NCBI GenBank assembly: GCA_034660495.1
Contig: JAYEJJ010000170.1
Span: forward strand, 1-42,612
DNA: 42,612 nt
Direction of reading: 5' to 3'
Source of the DNA: DATFJZ01 sp034660495
GTDB lineage: Bacteria; Desulfobacterota; Desulfobacteria; Desulfobacterales; Desulfobacteraceae
Shown here piece after piece: positions 24,773-34,171 of the stretch. Both the position numbers and the translations under genes were made by a program. How positions within the stretch are numbered: position 1 is the first letter of the stretch; the number at the start of each line of letters is the position of its first letter. Under the pieces are notes generated by a model. That model was not told where the DNA came from and ran no database searches. It saw nothing but the letters and a program-made list of their open reading frames with translations.

Positions 24773-27409
24773 ATGGATGCTGACGTGCTGAAAAAAATAA
24801 TATTTGTTCTCAGTGTAAGTGTGTTTGTTTTTTCCCCCTGTGTTTCAGCGGGAACATCCCCCCGGATTGGTGTTTTTCCGTTTACGATAAATGCGGATAA
24901 AGACCTGAACAATTACAGTACACGTATAGCTGAAGTTATGGCTGATGCTTTTGAAAAGCGCGGGGCAGACGTGGTGGTTATCGAGGATATGGATTCCAGT
25001 ATCCTGGTCAACCGTGAGAACATCAAAAACCTGGGGGTGGACCGTCAAATCGACTGGTTTATCCGGGGAAATCTCTTTGCCCTGGGAAACAGAATCAGTA
25101 TTGATACTGAGTTGACAAAAGCGTTTTCTCCTATGGAACCGGTGTCTGTTTACAAAGAAATACAAAATGAGGAAGCGGTTTTCTCTGCTGTTCATGAGAT
25201 TATAAAAAAATTGTCCGGAGAAGTTTTCAGCAGAAAAATTATTTCAGAAATTGAGGTATCAGGGAATAAACGCATTGAACCCTATGCTGTATTGAACAAT
25301 ATTGATGTTAAAACAGGTGATTTTCTGGACCCAAAGGCCTTATCAGAAAATTTGAAAAAAGTTTATGAAATGGGCTATTTTGAAGATGTAAGGATTTTAA
25401 GGGAGCAGACAGATCAGGGCGTAAAGCTTGTGTTTCAGGTCCAGGAAAAACCTTCTGTGAGAAAGATAAAAATTTCCGGCAACAATATTTTTGAAGATGA
25501 TGAAATCAGCGAGGTTATCGGAACCAATACCGGATCTATTCTCAATATTTTTAATCTCAATAAGGATGTACAAAGAATCAAAACCCTTTACACTGAAAAG
25601 AATTATCACAACAGCAAAGTATCCTATAAGACTGAAATGCTTGATCATAACCAGGCAGACCTTGTTTTTATGATTGAAGAAAATGAAAAGCTGAAGATTG
25701 AGACGATTCTGATAGACGGCAATAAAAATATCTCAGACAAGGAGATCCAAAAAATCATCAAAACAGATGAAAGGGGTTTTTTTTCATGGATCACCTCTTC
25801 AGGGGATCTTGATAAAAACGAATTGCAGCAGGACGTCTACAGGATAGAGGCCCTGTATAAAAACAGGGGGTTTATGGATGCCCGGGTGTCAGAACCTGAA
25901 ATTGACTACCAGGAAAAGGGCATTATCGTTACCTTTAAAATTGACGAGGGAGATCAGTTTAAAATCCGCGATATTAAATTTACAGGGGATCTGCTGTTTT
26001 CCAGGGAAGCGCTTATGGAGAGGATTGTCCTTGACAGATCTGAGCTGTTTAACAGGGATCAGCTGCGCAAGGATATTTTAACCCTTTCGGATGCCTACGC
26101 GGACAAAGGGTTTGCAAAGGCCCGGATTGTTCCGGAGATCAACCGGGATGTTGAATCAAAACAGGTGGATATAACCTTTGACATGAAAAAGGGATCTCCG
26201 GTCTATATTGAACGGATCATCATCAGCGGAAACACAAAAACCCGGGACAAGGTGATCCGGCGGCAGCTCAAGGTGTATGAACAGCAGCTTTACTCAAAAA
26301 CCGGGATTCAGCAGGGGGTCCGCAATCTGACCCGGACGGATTATTTTGAGAACGTAGACGTGTCAACCACCGACGGAAGCAAAGAAAACACCTTGAATCT
26401 CAATGTCGAGATTACTGAAAAGGCAACCGGTGCCTTCAGCTTTGGCGGCGGGTACAGCAGCGAAGAATCCATTTTCGGCATGGTCTCAATATCAGAAAGA
26501 AATCTTTTCGGCAGGGGACAGACCCTTGCCCTCAAGGCTGAAATATCGGGGTATGCCAACCGGTATACCTTAAGTTTTACAGAACCCTGGCTTTTTGATA
26601 TTCCGCTGTCTGCCGGGTTTGATCTTTACAACTGGGAAACAGAGTATGATTACTATGACAAGGAAAGCAGGGGGGCTGCCGTCAGATTTGGATATATGAT
26701 TCTGGATTATACCTATCTGTGGTTTAAATACGGGTTTGAGGATTTTGAGATCACCAATGTTGATGACGATTATACAGATGTGGATCCAGGCACCTATGTT
26801 ACCAGCAGCGTCACCACCTCTCTAAGCTATGATTCCAGAAATTCCAGGATTAATCCGACCCGGGGCATGGATCACAGAATTTCTGTTGAATATGCCGGTC
26901 AGGGCCTTGGCGGAGAGATTGATTTTATCAAATATATTGCCGAAACCGGATGGTATTTTCCTTTATTCTGGAAGTTTACAGGATTTCTCCATGCCAAGAC
27001 AGGCTATCTGGATGATAAGTCGGACAGGGATATTGAAATTGATTATGAGAGATTTTACCTTGGCGGCATGAATTCCGTCAGGGGATTTGACTGGCAGGAT
27101 ATCAATGCATCCGATTCAGATGAAATTGAGATCAGGGGCGGAGAAAAAATGATTCAGTTCAATGCTGAATTGATTTTTCCCCTTTTTGAGGAGGTGGGTC
27201 TGACCGGTGTTGTTTTTTATGATGCCGGTGATGTGTATGCTGACAGCGAGGATATTCAGATTCAGGACCTGTACTCCAGTTATGGGGCCGGGTTCAGGTG
27301 GCAGTCGCCCATGGGGCCCATCCGCATCGAGTACGGATTTATCCTTGAGGGAAAGGAGTATGATTCAGGGGAAGGCAGATGGGAGTTTTCCATGGGCGGG
27401 GCGTTTTAG
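24773..27409 (+). CDS. bamA: outer-membrane assembly factor BamA with extra N-terminal domain
   Basis: An 878-residue Omp85 protein that inserts beta-barrel proteins. A signal peptide (about 1-26) is followed by an unusual domain at about 28-150 (PRIGVFPFTINADKDL, ending near VHEIIKKLSGEV) with TolB-N/CsgG-like strand-helix spacing. Then come POTRA repeats from about 160 to 530 (ISEIEVSGNKRIEPYAVL; VRKIKISGNNIFEDDEI; IETILIDGNKNI; IRDIKFTGDLLF; IERIIISGNTKT) and the barrel, ending in an aromatic Phe (FSMGGAF). The ATG at 24773 has a poor ribosome site; GTG at 24785 would give a neater signal peptide. Skp and lpx genes follow. Confidence 0.93.
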   Translation: MDADVLKKIIFVLSVSVFVFSPCVSAGTSPRIGVFPFTINADKDLNNYSTRIAEVMADAFEKRGADVVVIEDMDSSILVNRENIKNLGVDRQIDWFIRGNLFALGNRISIDTELTKAFSPMEPVSVYKEIQNEEAVFSAVHEIIKKLSGEVFSRKIISEIEVSGNKRIEPYAVLNNIDVKTGDFLDPKALSENLKKVYEMGYFEDVRILREQTDQGVKLVFQVQEKPSVRKIKISGNNIFEDDEISEVIGTNTGSILNIFNLNKDVQRIKTLYTEKNYHNSKVSYKTEMLDHNQADLVFMIEENEKLKIETILIDGNKNISDKEIQKIIKTDERGFFSWITSSGDLDKNELQQDVYRIEALYKNRGFMDARVSEPEIDYQEKGIIVTFKIDEGDQFKIRDIKFTGDLLFSREALMERIVLDRSELFNRDQLRKDILTLSDAYADKGFAKARIVPEINRDVESKQVDITFDMKKGSPVYIERIIISGNTKTRDKVIRRQLKVYEQQLYSKTGIQQGVRNLTRTDYFENVDVSTTDGSKENTLNLNVEITEKATGAFSFGGGYSSEESIFGMVSISERNLFGRGQTLALKAEISGYANRYTLSFTEPWLFDIPLSAGFDLYNWETEYDYYDKESRGAAVRFGYMILDYTYLWFKYGFEDFEITNVDDDYTDVDPGTYVTSSVTTSLSYDSRNSRINPTRGMDHRISVEYAGQGLGGEIDFIKYIAETGWYFPLFWKFTGFLHAKTGYLDDKSDRDIEIDYERFYLGGMNSVRGFDWQDINASDSDEIEIRGGEKMIQFNAELIFPLFEEVGLTGVVFYDAGDVYADSEDIQIQDLYSSYGAGFRWQSPMGPIRIEYGFILEGKEYDSGEGRWEFSMGGAF

Positions 27410-27443
27410 ACGACAAAAATATAAATTATGTATGGAGGATAAA

Positions 27444-27977
27444 ATGAAGAAAAGTATGACAGTGATGTTTGCAGCAATGGTTTTGATTCTGGGAAACCTG
27501 GTGACACTGAATGCAGCAGATGCGTTAAAGGTGGGGATTGTTGATTTCCAGAAAATTCTGGCTGAGTCAGACACGGGCAAAGCGGCAAGGACTGAAATAA
27601 ATAAAAAGGGCAGGGAACTGGAAGACTCTCTAAAGAGCAGGGGGGAGGAAATTGAGGAACTGAAAAAAAAGATAGACCGGGAATCCCTTGTCATGAGCAA
27701 GGAAAAGCTGGAGGAAAAACACCGGGAGTTGAGGATAAAAATCAATGATTTCAAGTCTATGCAGAAAAACTATGCAGACCGGTTCAAGGAAATGGAAGCC
27801 CGTCTTATCAATCAGATCAAAAGAAATGTGCTTGAGATTGCCCGTGACACAGGAGAAAAACAAGGATTTTCATTGATTCTTGAGGGAAATGAGGCAGGGG
27901 TCATCTATTTTTCTGAACCCCTTGATATTACAGATTCTGTTATAAAGGCATACAACAGCAGGCAGACGTCTGAATAG
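27444..27977 (+). CDS. skp: periplasmic chaperone Skp/OmpH
   Basis: A 177-residue secreted chaperone that holds unfolded outer-membrane proteins before BamA. A signal peptide of about 25 residues ends near LNAADA. The mature start LKVGIVDFQKILAES is the OmpH hallmark. Residues about 55-130 form a long charged coiled coil (LEDSLKSRGEEIEELKKKI). The ATG at 27444 has GGAG seven bases upstream; the longer open frame to 27207 lies inside bamA. Confidence 0.92.
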   Translation: MKKSMTVMFAAMVLILGNLVTLNAADALKVGIVDFQKILAESDTGKAARTEINKKGRELEDSLKSRGEEIEELKKKIDRESLVMSKEKLEEKHRELRIKINDFKSMQKNYADRFKEMEARLINQIKRNVLEIARDTGEKQGFSLILEGNEAGVIYFSEPLDITDSVIKAYNSRQTSE

Positions 27978-28069
27978 TCTCAGCATCGGGGACAGAGTTG
28001 AGATGGAAGGACGAGAAAAACCGTCTTGTCAGGCAGACAGATATTTAAGACAGAGAGGACAGTGATAAG

Positions 28070-29107
28070 ATGGAACTGACAGTCAGAGACATTGCTGAAA
28101 CTATCAATGCTGCTGTACTTGGAGATGATTCAAGGAAAATCATCGGTGCAGCGTCTTTTGAAGAGGCGGGCAGGGAACATATCACATTTGCTTCGGATCC
28201 CAAATTTTTAAAGGGGCTCGACAGAACCCGGGCCGGAGCAGTCATGGTTCCTGAAAATTATGAAATCTCAGATACCTGTCAGACATCAGCGGTCATTTTA
28301 AAAACCCGTCATCCAAAATTGAAATTTTTCCGTATACTGGCATTGTTTCATCCCCCAAAGCCTGTTGAAAAAGGCATTTCCCCCCGGGCAGGTATCGGCA
28401 GATGTTTTTCTGTGGGTCATGATACAGCCATTGGCGGGAATGTGACCATTGGAGATAATGTGACGCTGGGCAGCCGGGTGACACTGATGCCCGGTGTTTA
28501 TATCGGGGATGGTTCAAAAATCGGAGATGACACCCTGATCAAACCCAATGTCACCCTGATGGAGGGAACCATTGTGGGCAGACGGGTGATCATCCATTCC
28601 GGTACAGTTATCGGGTCAGACGGGTTCGGGTTTACACCGGCCAGGGAAAAACATGAAAAAATCGTCCATGCCGGATATGTGCAGATTGAGGATGATGTTG
28701 AAATCGGTGCCTGCAACACCATTGACCGGGGAACCTTTGGCAGAACCTGGATAAAAAAAGGGGTTAAAACAGATAACCTGGTTCATATTGCCCACAATGT
28801 CACCCTAGGGGAAAATACCCTTGTGGTGGCCCAGGCCGGAATAGCCGGCAGTACACGTATCGGGGACAATGTGATCCTTGCCGGCAGAGCCGGGGTGTCA
28901 GGGCATCTTAAAATCGGGGACGGGGCTGTTGTGGGACCGGGTGCCGGGGTTCTTAAAAATGTCAGGCCTGGAGAAATTGTTTCAGGCATGCCGTCCATGC
29001 CCCATAAAAGATGGCTTAAGGTGGGTACGATTATGTCAAGGCTGCCTGAACTTAGAAAGCGTATCCTTGCTCTGGAAAAAAAAATAAAAAGTTTTGAAAA
29101 ATCCTAA
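28070..29107 (+). CDS. lpxD: UDP-3-O-acylglucosamine N-acyltransferase LpxD
   Basis: A 345-residue enzyme that adds the second acyl chain in lipid A synthesis. The N-terminal uridine-binding domain occupies about 1-100 (FASDPKFLKGLDRTRAGAVMVP). A left-handed beta helix of hexapeptide repeats follows (IGDNVTLGSRVTLMPGVYIG), with the catalytic His in HIAHNVTLG (about 238-241). A C-terminal helix ends the chain. lpxA follows after 12 bases with no fabZ between them. Confidence 0.95.
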   Translation: MELTVRDIAETINAAVLGDDSRKIIGAASFEEAGREHITFASDPKFLKGLDRTRAGAVMVPENYEISDTCQTSAVILKTRHPKLKFFRILALFHPPKPVEKGISPRAGIGRCFSVGHDTAIGGNVTIGDNVTLGSRVTLMPGVYIGDGSKIGDDTLIKPNVTLMEGTIVGRRVIIHSGTVIGSDGFGFTPAREKHEKIVHAGYVQIEDDVEIGACNTIDRGTFGRTWIKKGVKTDNLVHIAHNVTLGENTLVVAQAGIAGSTRIGDNVILAGRAGVSGHLKIGDGAVVGPGAGVLKNVRPGEIVSGMPSMPHKRWLKVGTIMSRLPELRKRILALEKKIKSFEKS

Positions 29108-29119
29108 CGGAGTTTTTAT

Positions 29120-29890
29120 ATGATTCACCCAACGGCAATCATCGATCCCGGGGCTGATATTGATGATAATGTCACCATAGGACCTTTTGCAATAATTCAA
29201 AACAATGTGACCATCGGGGCCAATACCTCCATTGGTCCCTATACCATTGTGGACCAGTACGCGTCCATTGGACCGGACTGTACAATTTTTCAATACGCAT
29301 CCATTGGGGCGTCTCCCCAGGATTTAAAGTTTCATGGTGAAAAATCCTATCTAACCATTGGCAAAGGGTCCATTATACGGGAATTTGTTACCATAAACCG
29401 GGGAACAGAAGCCGGCGGCGGGGTTACAGAAGTGGGAGAGGAAAACTATCTCATGGCCTATACCCATATTGCCCATGACTGCAGGACAGGCAGGAAGGTG
29501 ATCCTGGCCAACAATTCAACCCTTGCCGGCCATATTGAGCTTGGCAACCATGTGACCATAGGCGGTCTTGTGGCAGTACACCAGTTTGTAAGGATCGGTG
29601 ATTTTGCCTATATCGGCGGCAAATCTGCAGTGGTAAAGGATATCCCGCCCTATGTAATTGCAGCCGGTGACAGGGCCACCCTCCATGGATTGAACAATGT
29701 GGGATTGAAGCGGCAGGCTTTTACAAAATCCACCATTTCAGAGTTGAAAAAAGCCTACCGGATTGTTTTCAGGATAGGACTTACTGTAAAAAAGGCAGCA
29801 GACCGGGTAAAAGCAGAAGTGGAGCAGATCCCTGAAGTGATCAATTTTATGAAGTTTATACAGGACTCCAACCGGGGAATCACCCGTTAG
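29120..29890 (+). CDS. lpxA: UDP-N-acetylglucosamine acyltransferase LpxA
   Basis: A 256-residue cytoplasmic trimeric acyltransferase for the first step of lipid A synthesis. It begins MIHPTAIIDPGADIDDNVTI and continues as hexapeptide repeats. The catalytic histidine region is HIAHDC (His 116 and His 119). Other family markers are VTINRGTEAGGGVTEVG and VHQFVRIGDFAYIGG. The helical C-terminus binds acyl carrier protein. lpxI starts 3 bases after the stop. Confidence 0.96.
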   Translation: MIHPTAIIDPGADIDDNVTIGPFAIIQNNVTIGANTSIGPYTIVDQYASIGPDCTIFQYASIGASPQDLKFHGEKSYLTIGKGSIIREFVTINRGTEAGGGVTEVGEENYLMAYTHIAHDCRTGRKVILANNSTLAGHIELGNHVTIGGLVAVHQFVRIGDFAYIGGKSAVVKDIPPYVIAAGDRATLHGLNNVGLKRQAFTKSTISELKKAYRIVFRIGLTVKKAADRVKAEVEQIPEVINFMKFIQDSNRGITR

Positions 29891-29893
29891 ATT

Positions 29894-30718
29894 ATGACTC
29901 AGCCCATCAAAATAGGACTTATCGCAGGCGGTGGGCAGTTTCCCCTTCTTTTTGCAGCTGCAGCTGCAAAAAAAGGATATCAGGTCCATGCTGCTGCCTA
30001 TGTAAACGAGGCCTCACAGGATATAGAAAAATACGTTGCTTCTGTGGAATGGCTTTTCCTCGGTCAGCTGGGCCGTTTGATAAGATTTTTTAAAAAAAAC
30101 GATATCACCCAGGTTGTTATGATGGGCAGTGTCAAAAAAACCCGGATTTTTACCGATATTAAGCCGGATTTAAAGGCCATGGCCTTTATAGCTAAAATGA
30201 GACATACCCATGATGACTCTGTGTTACGTGCGTTTGCAGTACGCCTTGAAAGGGAAGGCATTGCCATAAAACCATCTACGTTTCTTCTGCCCGAACTGAT
30301 TGCTCCCAAAGGGTGCTGGACAAAGCGCAATCCCGGAAGAGCTGAAAAAAAGGACATAAGAACAGGGTGGCGCATGGCAAAGGAGATTGGCCGCCTTGAT
30401 ATTGGGCAGTGCGTAATTGTCAGTAACGGCACGGTTCTGGCAGTGGAAGCAGCAGAAGGCACAGATGCAGCCATACGAAGAGGGGGCGCCCTTGCAGAAT
30501 CCGGGGCGGTGGTGGTCAAGTTGTCAAAACCCAATCAGGATTTAAGATTTGACCTGCCTTCTTCAGGAACACAAACCATAAAAACCATGCAGGAATCAGG
30601 TGCTTCCCTGCTTGTACTTGAGGCGGGAAAAACCATTGCCTTTGACAGAGAAGAGATGGTCAGGCAGGCCAACAGCCATAATATTTCAATTATTGCCCTG
30701 GATGAAGATGGGGTTTAA
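29894..30718 (+). CDS. lpxI: UDP-2,3-diacylglucosamine pyrophosphatase LpxI
   Basis: A 274-residue enzyme that cleaves UDP-diacylglucosamine to lipid X, replacing LpxH in alpha- and delta-type proteobacteria. Recognised by its start (IGLIAGGGQFPLLFA), the block VVMMGSVKKTRIF, and the C-terminal core CVIVSNGTVLAVEAAEGTDA and KPNQDLRFDLPSSGTQTI. It sits between lpxA and lpxB, where its product is the direct substrate of LpxB. Confidence 0.94.
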   Translation: MTQPIKIGLIAGGGQFPLLFAAAAAKKGYQVHAAAYVNEASQDIEKYVASVEWLFLGQLGRLIRFFKKNDITQVVMMGSVKKTRIFTDIKPDLKAMAFIAKMRHTHDDSVLRAFAVRLEREGIAIKPSTFLLPELIAPKGCWTKRNPGRAEKKDIRTGWRMAKEIGRLDIGQCVIVSNGTVLAVEAAEGTDAAIRRGGALAESGAVVVKLSKPNQDLRFDLPSSGTQTIKTMQESGASLLVLEAGKTIAFDREEMVRQANSHNISIIALDEDGV

Positions 30719-30760
30719 ATCAAAATGTATTATGGTTCTGACCTCAAAAGCTGGTGACCC

Positions 30761-31921
30761 ATGTCATTGAAGAACAAGCTAAAGTCAAAACATATCATGG
30801 TCCTAGCCGGGGAACCCTCTGGAGATCTCCACGGTGCCCGGCTTTTAAAGGAAATCAGAGACAGAGAATCCCAGATCCGGGTAACAGGCATTGGCGGCGA
30901 CAGAATGATAGCTGCAGGCATGGAGATTTTTTTTCACATTGACCGTCTGTCTGTTATGGGGGCAACTGAGGTGCTGCGTCAGGCAGGTACCATAAAAAAG
31001 GCCTTTGACCGGTTTAAACAAAAAATCAGAACAGACAGACCCAATCTACTGGTTTTTATTGATTATCCCGGGTTTAATCTGAAAGCCGCCGCTTTTGCCC
31101 GCAGGCACAACATCCCGGTTCTCTACTATATTGCGCCCAAGGTGTGGGCCTGGAACCCTTCCAGACTCAAGCAGTTAAAAAAGAACGTGGATCATGTTGC
31201 CCTGATTTTTCATTTTGAAGAGAAATTGTTTAAAAAAAAACAGATCCCATGTACGTTTGTGGGACATCCCCTGCTGGACGGCTATGACGACAAGATTATC
31301 AGAAAAAACCGGAAAAAAAGCCACGAAAGATATACAATAGGTCTGCTGCCCGGCTCCAGGGAGGCTGAAATTTCAGCGCTGCTTGAAACAATGCTTAAGG
31401 CGGCAGAACTCATTGCAGCCAGAACGGATAATATCAGAGTGCTGATTTCCCAGGCGTTGTGTGTTCAGGAAAAGAATTTCAGGAATATCGTGGGGCAATA
31501 CAATGAAACCCGGCTTTTTACCATTGTAAAAGGGGATGTGCAGACGCTGTTTCAGGAAGTGGATTGTCTCATTGCCGCATCAGGCACGGTAACCCTTGAG
31601 GCGGCCATATGCAGAATTCCCATGGTGATTGTCTATAAAGTGTCCGCTTATACATATGTTCTGGCAAAAAAATTTGTAAAACTCAAACATGTGGGGCTTG
31701 CCAATATTATTGCCGGTCATGAGGTGGTACCGGAGTTTCTTCAGAACCGGGCCACTCCCGAAAACATTGCAGCAGAAACCCTGGCCATGATGAATGGCAG
31801 TGCTCTGGATGCTGCGGAAAAAAAATTATCCATGATTAAACCTCTTTTAGGGGGCAGAGGGGCATCCAAAAGAACCGCACACATTGTTTTATCCATGCTG
31901 AAAGGAGATTTTACCCGCTGA
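30761..31921 (+). CDS. lpxB: lipid-A-disaccharide synthase LpxB
   Basis: A 386-residue GT19 glycosyltransferase that joins lipid X with UDP-diacylglucosamine. Family motifs are LAGEPSGDLHGARLL (about 15-29), GIGGDRMIAAGME, DYPGFNLKAA, YYIAPKVWAWNPSRL and LLPGSREAEISALL, then AASGTVTLEAAICRIPMVIVYK. It is the last gene of the envelope run; the DNA after it is a decayed transporter locus. Confidence 0.95.
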   Translation: MSLKNKLKSKHIMVLAGEPSGDLHGARLLKEIRDRESQIRVTGIGGDRMIAAGMEIFFHIDRLSVMGATEVLRQAGTIKKAFDRFKQKIRTDRPNLLVFIDYPGFNLKAAAFARRHNIPVLYYIAPKVWAWNPSRLKQLKKNVDHVALIFHFEEKLFKKKQIPCTFVGHPLLDGYDDKIIRKNRKKSHERYTIGLLPGSREAEISALLETMLKAAELIAARTDNIRVLISQALCVQEKNFRNIVGQYNETRLFTIVKGDVQTLFQEVDCLIAASGTVTLEAAICRIPMVIVYKVSAYTYVLAKKFVKLKHVGLANIIAGHEVVPEFLQNRATPENIAAETLAMMNGSALDAAEKKLSMIKPLLGGRGASKRTAHIVLSMLKGDFTR

Positions 31922-31988
31922 AAAAGAAATTCAGTCCTGGATTTTTCTTTGACTTTTAAAGGATTTATGGGTAAATCAGAAAAGAGTT

Positions 31989-32468
31989 GATTTTTATACC
32001 GGATTTGTACTATGGCGTTTACATTTAAACGGACAGTTAACCAGTGCAGGGTATTATCTTTTTTCCAATACCCAGGCAAACCTTGAAAAGCAGTCCATTG
32101 CAACGGGCCTGGGATACCTTGAAAGGGAGGCGTCTTTTGAAACAGGGGAGTCCATGATCCCTTTTTCTTCCTCAGATACGTATTTAAAGGCCTTTGCCAT
32201 TGGTGCCATGAATACGGTCAAGGTGTCGTTTATTGGGATTATTTTTACAGTGAATATCGGCGTTTTTGTCGGAATGGCACGGCTTTCGTCCAATGCTGTG
32301 GCCATTGGATACCCGGATTTTGTTTCTATTTCCAACACCACTATCTGTCAGACCGGTCAGGCCATTGAAGGGGTTGCTCTGATCATGGTCTTATACCTTA
32401 CGATCAGCCTGCTTACGTCCCTGTTTATGAACTGGTATAATAGTAGAATCGCTTTGGTGGAAAGATAG
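31989..32468 (+). pseudogene. aapQ-like amino acid ABC permease remnant
   Basis: One open frame reads into YYLFSNTQANLEKQSIATG (from 32052), then FLEREASFE-like and DTYLKAFAIGAMNTVKVSFIG segments, the N-terminal third of AapQ/YhdX polar amino acid permeases. At about 32310 it jumps to the C-terminal end (QTGQAIEGVALIMVLYLTIS; FMNWYNSRIALVER). About 240 central residues, including the permease core, are missing, so the product cannot transport. The upstream part is atypical and no clean start codon is visible. Confidence 0.85.
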
Positions 32469-32473
32469 GACTT

Positions 32474-32680
32474 ATGATCGTTAAAAAAGATTTAAATCAG
32501 GTAAAGGAAATAAAACCCCCTGTTACAGAGGTGGGATTTATTGGGTGGCTTAAGGCCAATCTGTTTAATACACCGTTTAATTCTATACTGACAATACTGG
32601 TTCTGGCCTGCTGTTTCAAAATCATACCCCTGTTTGTATCCTGGGCATTTATAGACAGCGTATGGTGTGGCCCCCCTTCC
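32474..32680 (+). pseudogene. aapM-like amino acid ABC permease remnant
   Basis: MIVKKDLNQVKEIKPP continues to GWLKANLFNTPFNSILTIL and the first membrane helix ending SWAFIDSVWCG. This is the N-terminal start of AapM/YhdY permeases. Family similarity stops near 32672, and the frame then runs into DNA from the ATPase gene in the wrong frame. Only about 66 of roughly 380 residues remain. Its position 5 bases after the aapQ remnant keeps the normal operon order. Confidence 0.85.
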
Positions 32681-32878
32681 CTGTGCCATGAGGCGGATGG
32701 CGCGTGCTGAATGACCATCCTTGTTGTGACCCATGAGATGGGATTTGCCAAATCCGTTGCCCACAGGGTGATTTTTATGGATGAAGGCATGATCATCGAG
32801 GAAAATGATCCTGAAGCCTTTTTTTCCCATCCTGAGCATGAGCGTACAAAATTATTTTTGAGCCAGATTCTATATTAA
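32681..32878 (+). pseudogene. aapP-like amino acid ABC ATPase remnant
   Basis: From the ATG at 32711 the frame reads MTILVVTHEMGFAKSVAHRV and ends ERTKLFLSQILY, the last 55 or so residues of glutamine/polar amino acid ABC ATPases (H-loop region to C-terminus). Just upstream, another frame still reads MRRMARAE, the preceding helix, so one frameshift lies near 32705. Walker A, signature and Walker B are gone. Together with the two preceding remnants it shows deletion-driven loss of an aapJQMP-type operon. Confidence 0.85.
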
Positions 32879-32931
32879 AGGTTAAGCAGGATTTTATTCT
32901 ATTCTATATTAGAGGTAAATTATTAAATTAA

Positions 32932-34164
32932 ATGACACTTAGTCTGTCTTTGTTGTTTGTTTGTATTGTTCTTTCAGGTTTTTTTTCTTCGGCTGAGACT
33001 GCCCTTTTTTCATTGAGCAGGGTAAAGGCCCTTCACCTTGCCAAGGAGGGCAGATATGTGGACACGCTGATTATCAAAATGAAGGCGGATTCCCATAAAC
33101 TCCTTACAACGATTCTCATCGGCAATAATATTGTTAATATTGGTGCTTCTTCCCTGGCTACGGCCCTTGCCATGGAGTATTCCCGTTCCAATGCCGTTGG
33201 TATTGCAACGGGTATCATGACCCTTGTGATTCTTGTTTTTGGTGAGATTTTCCCAAAATCCTTTGCTGCATACAATAATGTACTGGTTGCCAGAACCGTT
33301 ATTTATCCGCTTTTCTGGATGTCAAAGCTCTTTGTCCCTTTGATTTCCATTTTAAATTTTATACCCCGGATTCTGGGCACCTTTGAAAAACTGCCGGCTG
33401 TTACTGAAGATGAATTAATGACAATGGTTGAAGTGGTTGAGGAGGAAGGTGAGATTAAAGAGGAGGAAAGACAGCTGATCTCCAATATCTTTGATTTTGA
33501 TGATACAAGTTCCTCCGAGATAATGACGCCGAGAACAGATATGTTTGTCATAGATGTGAATGAAGAACTTGATATAAATTTTATTCTCAATTCCGGATAT
33601 ACAAGAATTCCGGTCATTGACAAGACAATTGACAATGTGGTGGGGGTGCTGAACGTCAAGGATCTGTTTGCCAGTTATTATGACAATACCGAAAGTGCCG
33701 CACCAGAGTCTGTGAAAACCAGGGATGTGATGAAAGAGCCTTTTTTTGTGCCTGAATCCAAAAAACTTGATATTCTTCTCCATGAATTCAAGCGGTTGAA
33801 AAATCATATCGGGATTGTGATTGATGAATATGGGGGTGTCTCAGGTCTTGTGACCTTAGAGGATGTGGTTGAGGAAATTGTCGGTGAGATAGTGGATGAA
33901 AGCGACACCTTTGATCCTGAAATTGTCAGGCTAAAGGGGAAGAAATGGATTGTCCAGGGAAAGACAGGCATAGAAGATATAAATAATATACTGTCCCTTA
34001 ATATTCCTGAATCAAATGATTATGATACCTTTTCCGGCTATGTCCTGGACAAGCTTGGAAAGATTCCGGAACCCGGCGAAAAAATGACCCTGGAAAAGTA
34101 TACCGTGATTGTCAAGGAAAGGGAGGGCAACAGAATTAAAACATTTATTTTCAAGAAAGAGTAA
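32932..34164 (+). CDS. CNNM/CBS domain membrane protein (CorC/HlyC family)
   Basis: A 410-residue inner-membrane protein. The N-terminal CNNM (DUF21) domain at about 1-190 has three or four helices and starts LSLLFVCIVLSGFFSSAETALFSLSRV. A CBS pair lies at about 205-320 (MTPRTDMFVIDVNEELDIN; FKRLKNHIGIVIDEYGGVSGLVTLEDVVEEIVGE in overlapping parts). The CorC/HlyC C-terminal domain follows at about 335-410 (DTFSGYVLDKLGKIPEPGE). Relatives are implicated in Mg2+/Co2+ export or hemolysin-like functions; the substrate is not readable. The ribosome site (AGAGG) is about 15 bases from the ATG. Confidence 0.9.
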   Translation: MTLSLSLLFVCIVLSGFFSSAETALFSLSRVKALHLAKEGRYVDTLIIKMKADSHKLLTTILIGNNIVNIGASSLATALAMEYSRSNAVGIATGIMTLVILVFGEIFPKSFAAYNNVLVARTVIYPLFWMSKLFVPLISILNFIPRILGTFEKLPAVTEDELMTMVEVVEEEGEIKEEERQLISNIFDFDDTSSSEIMTPRTDMFVIDVNEELDINFILNSGYTRIPVIDKTIDNVVGVLNVKDLFASYYDNTESAAPESVKTRDVMKEPFFVPESKKLDILLHEFKRLKNHIGIVIDEYGGVSGLVTLEDVVEEIVGEIVDESDTFDPEIVRLKGKKWIVQGKTGIEDINNILSLNIPESNDYDTFSGYVLDKLGKIPEPGEKMTLEKYTVIVKEREGNRIKTFIFKKE

Positions 34165-34171
34165 AAAAAGC

